Shown one piece after another: positions 36,598 to 47,802 of a stretch of 64,000 bases of DNA. A program made the position numbers and the translations under genes. Position 1 is the stretch's first letter. Each line of letters opens with the position of its first letter. Origin of the DNA: Henckelia pumila (Eukaryota; Streptophyta; Magnoliopsida; Lamiales; Gesneriaceae); NCBI RefSeq assembly GCF_033568475.1, contig NC_133121.1:129674375-129738374 (forward strand), read 5' to 3'. A model generated the notes under the pieces. That model was not told the DNA's origin. It searched no databases and saw nothing but the letters and a program-made list of their open reading frames with translations.

Positions 36598-39500
36598 TCA
36601 AAACAACTCAGGATGGTCTTTACGCATCCTGTCCTCAAGCTCCCAAGTAGCTTCCTCAGTGCCTCGGCGCTGCCACTGAACTAAAACCAAAGGAATGACT
36701 TTGTTCCGTAAAACCTTATCCTTATAATCCAGGATACGAAGAGGTTTTTCAACATAAGTCAAATCCTTGTCTACCTGAACCTCAGACCGCTGCAGAATAT
36801 GAGATTCATCCGCCACATACCTTCTCAACAGAGATACGTGGAACACGTCGTGAATACTGGATAGATGTGGTGGCAAAGCTAGTCGATAAGCCAAATCGCC
36901 AATGCTCTCCAAGATCTCAAACGGACCAATAAATCTGGGAGACAACTTGCCCTTAAGGCCAAATCTGAGAATCTTGCGGAAAGGTGACACTCTCAGAAAC
37001 ACTTTCTCCCCGACCTCGAACTGCAAGGGCCTACGCTTGATATTAGCATAGCTGGCCTGACGATCTTGTGCAGTCTTAATCCGTTTCTTGATTTGATCAA
37101 CAATGTCTATCGCCTGCTGGATAAACTCTGGTCCCTCAGCCTGTCTCTCCCCCACTTCTTCCCAGAAGAGTGGAGTACGACAACGTCGCCCATACAACGC
37201 CTCAAAAGGTGTCATCCCAATACTAGTATGATAGCTGTTGTTGTAAGCGAACTCGATCAACGGCAAATGATCCTGCCAGGCTGAACCAAAATCCATGACG
37301 CACGCTCTAAGCATATCCTCTAAAGTACGGATAGTGCGCTCTGACTGACCATCAGTCTCCGGATGATAGGCTGTACTCAAACTGAGAGTAGTACCCATCA
37401 CACGCTGAACACTCCCCCAGAATCTAGAAGTAAACCTGGGGTCCCGATCGCTGACAATGCTCACAGGCACTCCATGAAGTCGGACGATCTCCTGAATGTA
37501 CATCCGTGCCATGCGATCCACAGAGTACTCTCGGCTATAGGCAATGAAATGCGCTGACTTGGTGAGTCGGTCCACCACAACCCAGATAGCATCACAGTTC
37601 TTCGGGGATACCGGCAAATGGGTCACAAAGTCCATAGTGATAAACTCTCATTTCCATTCAGGAATAGGCAGACTGTGAAGCAATCCTCCAGGTCATCGGT
37701 GCTCTGCCTTGACCTGTTGACACACCAAACATCTCGAAACAAACTGATAAACACTGCGTTTCATTCCCTTCCACCAGAAACGAGTACGGAGATCCTTGTA
37801 CATCTTGTTGCTCCCAGGATGAATACTCAACTTAGTGCGATGTGCCTGAGACAAAATCTCCTCTCGCAACTCTTTATCCTGCGGAATCACAAGCCTACCA
37901 GACAAACACAGAAAGCCATCTGACTGATAATGAAAGCCAGACGAGCTACCCTCGTTAGCTAGACGAGCTAAACGCTGGGTCTTCGAATCAGACATCTGAG
38001 CATCTCGGATCCGCGAATACAAGGCTGGCTCAGATAATATCGCAAACATCTGGATACTCTGCATACCTTTCTTATGCTTGAAGGTATAACCTGAAGTACA
38101 ACAGTCACTGATCGCACTAGATATCGAACAAGTCTGAAGTGCGGATAGTCGCACCTTGCGACTCAAAGCATCAGCGGTGAGATTAGCAGCTCCCGGATGG
38201 TACTTAATCTCGCAATCATAGTCCTTAAGCAAGTCCATCCAACGTCTCTGCCTCATGTTCAACTCTACCTGAGTGAACAAATACTTGAGACTCTTATGGT
38301 CGGTGAAGATCTCAAATTTCTCGCCATACAGATAATGACGCCAGATCTTCAAAGCGAACACAATGGCTGCTAACTCCAAATCATGGACTGGATAATTGTC
38401 CTCGTGAAGCTTCAGCTGTCTAGAAGCGTATGCGATCACATGCCCATTCTGAGTCAGGACACAACCTAACCCCTGAAGAGAAGCATCCGTGTAAACTACA
38501 TACCCTCAAGATCCTGACGGTAATGCCAACACCGGCGCAGAAGTCAACCGCCGTCGAAGCTCACGGAAATTCTCCTCACACTCGGAGGACCACTCGAAAT
38601 CCACACCCTTGCGGGTAAGCTGCGTCAACGGTCGAGCTAATTGAGAGAAGTTCAGAATGAAGCGACGATAATACCCTGCTAGACCCAGAAAACTACGGAT
38701 CTCAGCAACTGTCGTCGGACGCGACCAATTAAGTACCGCTTCAATCTTTCTTGGATCAACAGAAATCCCCTCCCTGGATATGATATGGCCAAGAAAGACC
38801 ACTCTATCCATCCAAAACTCACACTTGCTCAGCTTGGCGTACAACTGCTCATCTCGAAGAGTCTGCAGTACCAACCGCAAGTGAGAAACATGCTCTTCCG
38901 TATTACGCGAATACACTAAGATGTCGTCAATGAAGACCACGACAAACTTGTCCAAATACTCCCTGAAGACACGGTTCATCAAATCCATGAATATAGCCGG
39001 CGCATTAGTCAAACCAAATGGCATCACTAGGAACTCGTAATGCCCATAGCGAGTACGGAACGCAGTCTTGGCTACGTCCTGATCACGGACTCTCAACTGA
39101 TGATACCCAGATCTCAAGTCAATCTTGGAGTAAACTGACGTGCCCTGCAGCTGGTCAAACAAGTCATCAATACGAGGCAACAGATACTTGTTCTTCACAG
39201 TGACTCGGTTCAGCTGCCTATAGTCAATGCACAGCCGCATCGACCCATCTTTCTTTTTCACGAAGAGAACAGGAGCTCCCCAAGGAGATACACTAGGATG
39301 AATGTACCCCTTGTCCAAAAGATCCTGTAGCTGATTCTTTAACTCACGCATCTCTGACGGAGCCAGACGATACGGTGCTCTATAAATAGGCGAAGTACCC
39401 GGCATCAACTCTATGCCAAACTCGACTTCCCTAGCAGGAGGAAAACCCGGAATCTCATCAGGAAACACATCTGGAAATTCATCCACAACAGGAATGCTCT

Positions 39501-41013
39501 CTATCCCAATACTCTCAGCGGACAAATCAACTGCATAGATAAGGTAGCCTTCCCCGCCAGACTCTAGAGCTCGACAGGCTCTCAAAGCAGATACCAAAGG
39601 CATCGGGGGTCGCGCTCCCTCACCATAGAAAAACCAGCTCTCACTCCCCTCCGGATGAAAGCGTACTAATCTCTGATAGCAGTCCACTGAAGCTCGATAG
39701 GTAGTCAACATATCTATTCCCAGAATGCAATCAAAGTCGTCCATCGCCAGGACCATGAGATTCGCTAACAGAATGTTCCCTTCGAACTCTAAAGGGCAAC
39801 CCATCACTAGACGCTTAGCGAAAGCAGATTGGCCCGTCGGAGTAGAAACAGACATCACTACGTCTAGTGCAATGCATGGTAACTTATGCCTCTTAACAAA
39901 ACGGGCAGAAATGAAGAAATGAGATGCACCAGTGTCAATAAGTACAAGAGCAGGTATACCATAAAGCAGAAATGTACCTGCGATGACTTTCTCATTCTCC
40001 TCCACAGCCTGATCATGTCTCAGGGCAAACACCTGGCCAGAAGCTCGTGGCTTCAAATGGGAACTCCCAACAGACTGTCCCTGCGACCTCTGCTGTACGG
40101 TGGTCTGAGAGCCCGATCCTGAACCAGAACCAGAACCGCCTCCCCCAGACAGTGGACAATCCCTCCGGATATGACCAGTCTCTCCACAACGGAAACAAGC
40201 TCCAGAAGCTCTACGGCACTTGTCGGATGGATGGTTCTTCCCACAGTGATCACACTTGTCCTTCTTACCGAAACGGACAACACCTCCAGAACCAGAGGAA
40301 GAAGAAGATCCAGACTTCTTGAAAGTTTGGGCACGGGGACCCAAAGAACTAGCAGGCCTCGACTGAGGGAAAGACCTATTCCGCCGAATGCTGTCCTCCG
40401 CCTGGTGACAACGGCTCACCAAACCCTCGTAGGACATGTCATCACCAACCGCCACACGGTCATGGATCTCAGGGTTAAGGCCCTGAAGGAACAGATTATA
40501 CTTCATCTCTGAGCTATCAGCAATCTCGGGGCAATAGGATAGCAGATCAAAGAACCTCTGCTGATACTCATCAATAGACATGGCTCCCTGTCGCAGACTC
40601 AGTAGCTCGCCTGCCTTTGACTGTCGGAGTGCAGGAGGAAAATATCGCTTTTGGAAAGCTGTGCGGAACTCGGCCCAGGTGGCCACTCCTCTCGCCGTAA
40701 CAAAAGGTGCAGAAGTAAACCTCCACCACCTGCGCGCACGCCCATCCAGAAGATAGCCAAGGGTTTCCATCTTCTGCTCATCGGTGCATTGGAAAGTCTG
40801 AAAAGTCGTCTCCATGCGGTCTAACCAGTTCTCCGCATCCTCCGGAGACTCACCTCCAACTAATGGCTTAGGACCCATAGCTAAGAATCGACGCACAGTG
40901 AAACGCTCGTCGTCATGGTGACGATGACGCCGTTCTCGACGAGGCTCCCGGTCGGCATCACCCCAACGCCCACCAACACTGCCATGAGAACTCTGGTCGT
41001 CACGATTTGACAT
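36598..41013 (-). pseudogene. Element C gag-pol polyprotein with chromodomain, three stops
   Basis: One reading frame on the minus strand from 41013 ([15 protein letters not shown]) to 36598. Gag has [12 protein letters not shown] and ARRWWRF, then zinc knuckle [14 protein letters not shown]. Protease has [14 protein letters not shown] has [34 protein letters not shown] and the active site [11 protein letters not shown]. RNase H has [11 protein letters not shown] and [11 protein letters not shown]. Integrase has the zinc finger end [29 protein letters not shown] and the catalytic E region GMTPFEALYGRRCRTPL. The C-terminus (HDVFHVSLLRRYV … WELEDRMRKDHPELF) is chromodomain-like. Stops: TGA near 38504 between RT and RNase H, and two TGA codons between about 37645 and 37695 before MDFVTHLP. 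All are single-base nonsense changes in an otherwise full-length frame. A Tekay/Del-like chromovirus is my best lineage guess. Confidence 0.93.
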
Positions 41014-41060
41014 CTACAAAAATACCTCAAGATGAGACTAAATCCCAAGAATTCTTTTGC

Positions 41061-41074
41061 ATGCTCTGATACCA
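41061..41074 (-). promoter_or_regulatory. Primer-binding site of element C
   Basis: On the minus strand TGGTATCAGAGCAT, the standard initiator-tRNA-Met PBS of plant retrotransposons, begins four bases after the 5' LTR end at 41079. Confidence 0.92.
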
Positions 41075-41078
41075 TAAA

Positions 41079-42411
41079 TATAGTGACCCTTACCCGGATC
41101 ACCTACTAAACAGAACTTAGGCATGCAATTAACTTAATTAAACAGATATCAGAATAAAACTGCGGAAACCATAAACAAATACAATCCCAAGAAAAGGAAA
41201 TCTGTAGTTTATCCAATAATATACAACCAAATCGAATAGCTGTATAAACCCAAACAACAGTAATAAAACCTAAGCGAAGCTCCAGCTGGCCAACCACTGA
41301 CTAGCCCCTCCTGGATCCACCCTCCTCGTTCAATCGCAAACCTGCCCCATGGAATAGGGTGTCCAAAAAATACAGAGTATGAGACGTGAGCATAAAACGC
41401 TCAGTGCAAGAGTATGAGTATACATGCATGCAAAGTGAACTCCCTATAGACTCGAGGTCAAGGATCAGATAACAGAGACAGACCGGGCCCTGGTATGTAG
41501 CACGTTGTGCCGTCGCTTCAGGAGGTGGCTCCCATACCGAGATAACCATGGATACGCCGGACCCAAATCGATGGAAGTCCAATCCACTAACAGGATAGGG
41601 TACAACCCTACTAACAGACATATCGAAAGAGATACAGCAAGATGCAAATGAATGCAGCATAATATCATGGCATATAAATCATGCAGTCACATAATACATG
41701 CATACTCAGTCAGGATATCTCGAACAGTACTTTCGTACCTCAAAACAGTGCAAGCTCTACCAACTCTAGGTCCACGCCTATAGTCTGCTCTACACTGCCA
41801 AATGATACTACTATCATCAAAGTGCTCTAAAAGCCTTAACTAAGCTATTGCATACTCCAAAATATTTATAGGAAGCAAAAGCTATACCTTCGTCCGTCGT
41901 TAGCCCTTTGATGTCGGTGCCTCCAGAACTTGGGCACAACTCCGCTACGACTACCGAATGCCTCGCCGACCTCCGGACCAAGCCTAAGAAGACTAGAACA
42001 GCTCCAAAAGGACTAGAATAGAAAGGAGAACTCGGAATTGGCAAATGAAAGTGAAGTCTCGGCCTTCTATTTATAGACAACGATCGGAACTTTCGATCCT
42101 TGATCAGAACGTCCGAACCTCGATCGGAACGTCCGATCCTGCCATCGGAGCTTCCGAAGATCCTGATCTGCCACGTGTCAAAATATCACTTGTTGACTCC
42201 GGATAGGGGTGATCGGAGCTTCCGGTCCTGATCGGAGCTTCCGATCCAACCACACGTCATGGCTGACGTAATAACGATCGGAGCTTCCGATCCTGTTCGG
42301 AGCTTCCGATCCTGATCGAAGCTTCCGATCTCACCTTCGGAGCTTCTGAACTCTACCCAAGTAATTATGATTAATTCCTTTAATTACTCAATTAGGGTAC
42401 GGGCTACTACA
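41079..42411 (-). repeat. Element C LTR, right (5' LTR in element orientation)
   Basis: 1333 bp, same length as the left copy. Its terminal dinucleotide at 41079-41080 is mutated from TG to TA. Differences from the left LTR are mostly transitions, several at CpG. The repeat array is at 42081-42351. Confidence 0.94.
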
Positions 42412-44994
42412 TCAAAGGACTTATCCATCACCGTCTGCTCGAACTCCTTGGAGGAAAGGAAAGAATTCCGCCATTCAGCTTCGGTGCCAAAGTGCTCCTC
42501 CAAAGCCTGGGAAGCATCCAGAGCTGAAGAATGATGCATATCCGCCTCCGTACGGGCGATTACCAACTGGTTCTGCATCACCTCTGCGGAAGCCTAAAGC
42601 CCACTCACGGCGTTCAAAGCCAGGTCTTTTTCCTGCCAAACTTGACCAAGCTCCCGGGTAATTTGCTCTATTTGAGCCTCCAAAGATTGAATCTTGGCAG
42701 AGCGGCGATCTTGGATCTCAACTAGCTTACGCTGCCATCTTTCCTCCACCCGCGCCACATCTGCCCGGAAACCCTCCAGCGACTCTAGGTGGGATCGAAC
42801 CTCCGCTTCATGAGTCTCTCTTAGGGCGGTTGCCTGCGATTGAAGCAGGGTGATATGCTCCTCAAAAGAGCTGCACCTCTCGCTCTCTCGGGCGAGACTA
42901 GCGTTCACCTCATCAAGGGCATTGGCCAGCATGCATAAACCCTGCATCCAAAGCAACCAAGGGATTAAATAAAAACGTGCACAAGCACCTTTTTTCAGGT
43001 ACCTAAAGGGCAGAGTTTACCGTATAAGCATGAGAAACACCCTCCGATAGTTTGGAGGTGATACCACGAGCTGCCAGTAAAGAGTGGTCTTCTGGGGAGA
43101 GCAAGCTTTGGATTTGGGCAACTTTGGAAGAGGCCGTCCCTGATAAGAACAGAGGAAATCGAGAGCCCCAGGAGGTAGAATCCACTTGGTCACCCCAGGC
43201 GTGAGAAATGGGGTCACCCGCAGAGATAGAAGCGTCCCAGCCCGGGGCCCGAAGGGCCATAGAAGAAATAGGAGCAGATGAGGCCGGGTCCTTGGATAGC
43301 GGGATGTCCTCCGAGTCCGTCAGGTCGATCATCTGGGATACCTGGCCAATTTTCCTCTTACTATGGGAAAGTGGTACCTCATCTTCCAAGTCCTCCGATG
43401 ACAAAGATAGCTGGGCTTGGGAAGCAAGTCGAGGTGGGCATAGCGCCGTCATAGGAGTCCCGGCAACAGCAGCGCTTGAAAGGGGAGAGAGCACAGCTGA
43501 AAGAACCGGCACTGTAGACGGGGGGACTACCACGGTGGGTAAACGCAAAGGACTTTGCGGATGAATAGGACTCTTTTCCTCCCTACGGGCCTTCTTCCTT
43601 CGCTCGGCTAGGGCTTGGGTTTTCTCTTTAGCGGCCTTCCTCTCGGCTGCCCGCCGGGCGAACTCTTCCCTGATCATATCTGATGGCTCTGCACCAAAGG
43701 AACAAATGTGAGTACGTGTACGTATTAATAATAAAGTAGTGTAAAGAAAGTCAGAGAACAGTCATTACCAAGTTGAGCCCCCGGGTCGCTGTATGCATTG
43801 ATCACCTGGTCAAGGAGATCTTCCACCCGGGTGCCCAACCCGTAGGCTATGATGTTATCATTCGTTAATAAGGCAGGGGAGGAAAATATCCTATTCTTGA
43901 CTAAGGTCAAACTACGAGTATAAGGTTCCTCAACCTTATAATGTTCGGGAAGCTCAGGTTGAGGAAGGAGACTAGATAAGAACCCGGTCCTAAAAGGGAA
44001 AGAAGCCGGGGGTTGAATAAAAAAATACCGCTTTTTCCATCCCTTTAAAGATGAGGGGATATCGGAAAGAAAACGAGCATTCAGCCGTGCGGCCAGGGAG
44101 AAAGCTCCTTCGTTGAAACGGCAAGAAAAAAAATAGTGCAAAATCAGAGGGATGATGGCTAAATTGTGCATTTTAAAGAGGATATAGGTCGAGGCCATTA
44201 TTCGGAAGGAGTTCGGGTGGAATTGATTAATAGAAACGTGAAAGAAGTCGGCAACAGCTAGGTAGAAAGGAGGAATGGGAAATCGAAGGCCACTCCGAAT
44301 CTGGTCTCGGAAAAATGTGTAGCAACCGTGAGGAGGAGTATCAGGAGTACTCCTAGGTAGAGGACGGAATAAGGAATAGGATAAAGGGATTTCCCCTGAG
44401 CCACGAAGTTCCTCCGCGGCCCCTTGGGAGAGGGTGCTAGGAAGGTAAGTGTACCAACCCAAGGAAGAGGGCACAAAAGATAGGGGTTTTGGGTTCTTCA
44501 CTTTTTGTTTGCCTTTTCCTTTGGGGCGAGAGGAAGAAGCAGCGGAAGGCTTCGTCGGGAATCGGGAAGCTGGCTTAAAAGAAGAAGGTCGGGAAAGCAG
44601 CGCTCGAGCTACCGCTTGGCTCCTCGTCTCTGGGCGAGCCTTTGGCGTTCGCTCCAGAGGTAGATGAGGTACCTGTAGACATTGAAATAAAACTTACAGA
44701 ATTAAAGCGAATAAGGGATGCAGGGAAGCGGACAACGAAACTGAAAGCACAGTCGCTGAAAGCCAAAAGGTAATGAGTTCGAGAAGAAAGACGATGAGAA
44801 GAAGAAGGAAGGGTCGCGAAGGATTAAATACTAAAAGGGGGCCAAAATAATCTGAGCCGTGTATTTTGAAATAAACGGCAGAGATACGCAAAGCGTGCTC
44901 AAGAAGCTGAAGCAACGTTTGACAAATTCTCTGACAGACGCACTACGAAGCGTCTAGGGCTGACGTAAGGGTAGCGACTCCCGGGTAGATACCC

Positions 44995-45290
44995 CGGGAG
45001 ATAGGACCCAGGATGACGATACCCCGGGTGATATCACATACCCGGGATGACGATACCCCGGGTGGATTGGACCCGGAAAGGTGGTATTGGCCTCTCGGGA
45101 CAGCGGAGCAGGTCCTAGCCCGACTATCTTTAGGAAGTGTGATGATATCACATACCCGGGATGACGATACCCCGGGTGATATCACATACCCGGGATGACG
45201 ATACCCCGGGTGGATTGGACCCGAAAAGGTGGTATTGGCCTCTCGAGACAGCGGAGCAGGTCCTAGCCCGACTATCTTTAGGAAGTGTGA
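44995..45290 (+). repeat. Tandem array of the LTR A terminus upstream of the 3' LTR
   Basis: A 34-bp unit beginning TGATATCACATACCCGGG and ending CCCCGGG starts at 45029, 45143 and 45177, and again at 45291 as the LTR start. Spacings are 114, 34 and 114 bp, so a 148-bp composite is repeated. The 80-bp filler contains GGTGGTATTGGCCTCTCG and CCCGACTATCTTTAGGAAG. A degenerate extra unit lies at about 44995-45028. The 5' LTR has only the single terminal unit. Confidence 0.88.
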
Positions 45291-45887
45291 TGATATCACA
45301 TACCCGGGATGACGATACCCCGGGTGGATTGGACCCGAAAAGATGGTGTAACTACGACACGTTAGAGAACCCGGGACTGGGGGGCAGTAACCTGGGATCT
45401 GCAAGAAAGGCTTAACCTGGTAGGTCTTAGCATCCGGACCGACACAGGAGATCGAAAGGGGCCTGGGAGCTAGAACCTCCCGGAGTAAGCCTTCGGAAAT
45501 TAGGAAAGGAAAGGAACACCAGTGGGGCCCCGGCCTTTCTATTTTTAGAGCCAGGAAACGGCCACGTTTATTTGAAGTATGTCAGGGTCAAATCACAAAT
45601 CCAATCATTACTAAACACGAGCCAAAGGAATGGGCTCTGTCCGAAAATTATGGGGGTCTAAATCATACGTGATAACCATCTTATCACCCTAAAAGTTGTC
45701 AGTAAGGCCATACTCAGTGATCATTGAGGTCCCGGGTGGGCGAGTATAAAAGCCCATTCTGGGGGGCAAAGGAGAGAGAGGACTGAAAAAAAACGGACAA
45801 GATATTCGTATATTTTGTATCTTCACTTACCTTTTCCGCTCGGGAATTTACCCATCCCCGGATAGTCATTTTGTGATAATCACATCA
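45291..45887 (+). repeat. Element A 3' LTR
   Basis: About 597 bp from TGATATCACATACCCGGG to GATAATCACATCA, matching the reassembled 5' LTR end to end, followed by the AAAAT target duplication. TATAAAA is at 45745-45751. The 5' LTR lacks the repeats that precede this copy, which places the LTR start at 45291. Confidence 0.9.
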
Positions 45888-45892
45888 AAAAT

Positions 45893-46350
45893 ATAGAAAT
45901 TTAAAATTTAAAAAAAAATGCAGATTTGCATAAAAATTTTATTTGTGATTGTCCACAAATCATAATTAAATGAAAGGTACGTGTTATTGATATTTTTTAA
46001 AAAAAATTTAATGAGAAAATTTTTAGGATAATTTTTTAACATTATTGTCCTCACCACTCCCAATGAATTATGCACTCTATTATCTGTCCATGTTTTTACA
46101 ATTTGGACATATTATGCCTGTTCCAACAGCTCAAATTTGCTTCATCGTATGGTGACAACAAAAATAATTACAACATTAGCCGCATCACATTGACCCTTGT
46201 ATAATATTAAATTAAATTAATTGATCGATGATCCACGGTTGATTCGATTCCTCCTATTAACAACTTTTACCGATCCTCCTATCAACAATTTTTCGAACCT
46301 CACATCGGATTTGTACATTATGCTACATATTTACCTTGACTAATGTGATT
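45893..46350. other. AT-rich spacer right of element A
   Basis: No gene or repeat recognised. Confidence 0.5.
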
Positions 46351-46356
46351 TAATGG

Positions 46357-47111
46357 TAAGGGTGATAACGATGCGGTTTTGCTGTTTTTTTTAAAAAAAT
46401 TCAAACTAAATTGTCATATGCGGTCGGTTAATTTTTTAAAAAATTAATCTTGATTTTAAATGCATAATTATTTTTACGATTTCGGACGGTTGCGGTCGGT
46501 TTGCGATTATTTTTGTGAATGATCAAGTTGAATGCAAAATATTAGAATAAATATTCGAATTGATTCAAAAAACTAAAAATAGAGTGTCTTCAAATGTAAA
46601 ATATAGCTCAAAAATCATACAAAAAAAATTTAAATGAAACAATAATCAAGATTCAAAATCAAATTAATAATCGAGCACGACATGATCCTCACAATAATAA
46701 TGATCATTACACTATATTGTCATTTTTCTACTTTCAAAGTTCAAACAAAATATTTCTAGTAAAATTAGTAAATCCTCTAACAAATAAAAGATTGTTTTGA
46801 AGAATATTTAAGGTGTCTTTTTTTTAATATGAGGAATAATTTTTTTACTAGAGTTGAGATATATATTAAATGACCAATTTTTAATTGAGTATATTGTTTA
46901 CAAATTATTATAACCTTAAGCCAAATATTATCGGAAAGGATTTAGGTGTGACGGTTTGGTGCGAATCTTGACCCAACAAAAAATAAAAACCGCACCATGT
47001 ATGCTGTGCGATTTATGATTATTATTTTTAATTGTTGTTTTAAAAAAAATTAGAAAAAACGGTGTGGTGTAATTCGGTTCGGGCGGTTACTAAAAAATTT
47101 GATCACCTCTA
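46357..47111. mobile_element. Possible old non-autonomous hAT element
   Basis: Ends TAAGGGTGAT and ATCACCTCTA are imperfect inverted repeats (8 of 10), and GCGGTTTT/CGGTTCGGGCGGTTA-type motifs lie inside both ends, a pattern common in plant hAT derivatives. The putative 8-bp flanks (TTTAATGG, TTTACAGA) match at only 5 positions. No coding capacity. Confidence 0.33.
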
Positions 47112-47414
47112 TTTACAGACTATTATGTTAACCGAAAACAAATCCAGCGAGCACCAAAGGAACTTAAAATTTATTTATTTTTTTCTAAATTAGAATTATG
47201 TAAATAATAATATGTTCTTCAAGATTTTGGAAAAAATAAAAAAGTAAGTACATGTTGAAAAGTAAAATTTGTTACGTCTATCCATTATTATATATAGACA
47301 GATAATTAAAAAAAAAAAAAAAAAAACCTTCACGGATGCAATTACAAATTTAAATTTACAAGATGTTTCAACAGTATAATTTACGAAGTGTTATTAAAAC
47401 TATAAAAATTTTAA

Positions 47415-47498
47415 GATAGTGTCTGATAGAGCTTTTAAGAAGCACTTTTCAACTTTTTGATGAGAAGTGCTTTCTAAAAACTCTTCCAAATACTACAT
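47415..47498. repeat. MITE family 1, copy 2
   Basis: Short (84-bp) relative of 739-868: left GATAGTGTCTGATAGAGC, right CTCTTCCAAATACTACAT, with AGAAGCACTTTTCAACTTTT and its inverse inside. TAA is present at both flanks (47412-47414 and 47499-47501). Confidence 0.6.
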
Positions 47499-47765
47499 TA
47501 AGTGTGCATCCGAGCTAATTCATTCATTTAAGGTCTGTGATTGTGAATGTATTCTCATTATTTGGATAACTTAAAAAAATAAAATTCAAATTAATTTCAT
47601 ACTTATTTACATTTCACACTGTATCTGTGCTGATCATTATGAAATTCAAATAACTCAAAATATTACGTGGATTTGAAATTTCAGTCATTTGAAATCTATT
47701 ATGATTTCACAAGTATAGTTTAAAGTTAGAGATGAATTTGTCCTGCCTCTGTTTAAATTATTCAC

Positions 47766-47769
47766 ACAA

Positions 47770-47802
<33 letters not shown>

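Larger units (their letters stand above)
35129..42411 (-). mobile_element. Element C: chromodomain Ty3-gypsy retrotransposon inserted in the antisense ORF of A
   Basis: A 7283-bp element in minus orientation with two 1333-bp LTRs (35129-36461 and 41079-42411). The outer flanks are TTGAA (35124-35128) and TCAAA (42412-42416); both are explained by an original TCGAA that lost its CpG differently in each copy. Excision on that assumption restores the antisense reading frame. By eye the LTRs differ at about 15 positions, including G to A at the TG end of the right LTR (now TATAGTGACC at 41079). Gag, protease, RT, RNase H, integrase and a C-terminal chromodomain-like region are present with three stops, so it is inactive. 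Confidence 0.93.
34928..44671 (-). pseudogene. Antisense additional ORF of element A, spliced, interrupted by element C
   Basis: Minus-strand gene opposite to gag-pol. Exon A ends at 43769 and includes SLGWYTYLPSTLSQG and a block like Pfam Putative gypsy-type transposon (PF04195): FPIPPFYLAVADFFHVSINQ, PNSFRIMA, SSLKGWKKRYFFIQPP. Intron 43689-43768 has GT/AG borders and its removal joins AQL to EPSDMIREEFARRAAERK in frame. Exon B is 43021-43688 (basic helix, then Ser/Pro-rich). Intron 42942-43020, also GT/AG, joins SHAYT to GLCMLANALDEVN in frame. Exon C (from 42941) is coiled coil (SLEAQIEQITRELGQVW). It has one TAG at 42595-42597, is cut by element C at 42412, and resumes in frame at 35123 to a stop at 34928. 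The N-terminal start is unclear: an in-frame reading reaches about 44671. Function unknown. Confidence 0.75.
20657..45887 (+). mobile_element. Element A: Ty3-gypsy retrotransposon of Tat type, nested host of B and C
   Basis: Begins TGATATCACATA, ends AATCACATCA, and is flanked by perfect AAAAT at 20652-20656 and 45888-45892. Removing B and C with one TSD copy each leaves about 9.98 kb. Order: 5' LTR, PBS, gag, protease, RT-RNase H-second RNase H-integrase, 59-bp tandem repeats, antisense ORF, LTR-terminus repeats, 3' LTR. The second RNase H with FVDGASS and the antisense ORF beyond pol are hallmarks of the Tat/Ogre group. The LTRs differ at about 17 of about 596 positions, mostly transitions, so this is the oldest of the three. 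The coding region carries several stops and frameshifts, so it is not autonomous. Confidence 0.92.

Noticed and set aside
44995..45290. CRISPR-like or satellite interpretation of the CCCGGG-bearing repeats
   Set aside because: Units are copies of the retrotransposon LTR terminus with 114/34-bp spacing in a plant genome; not a CRISPR array, and too few copies for a satellite.
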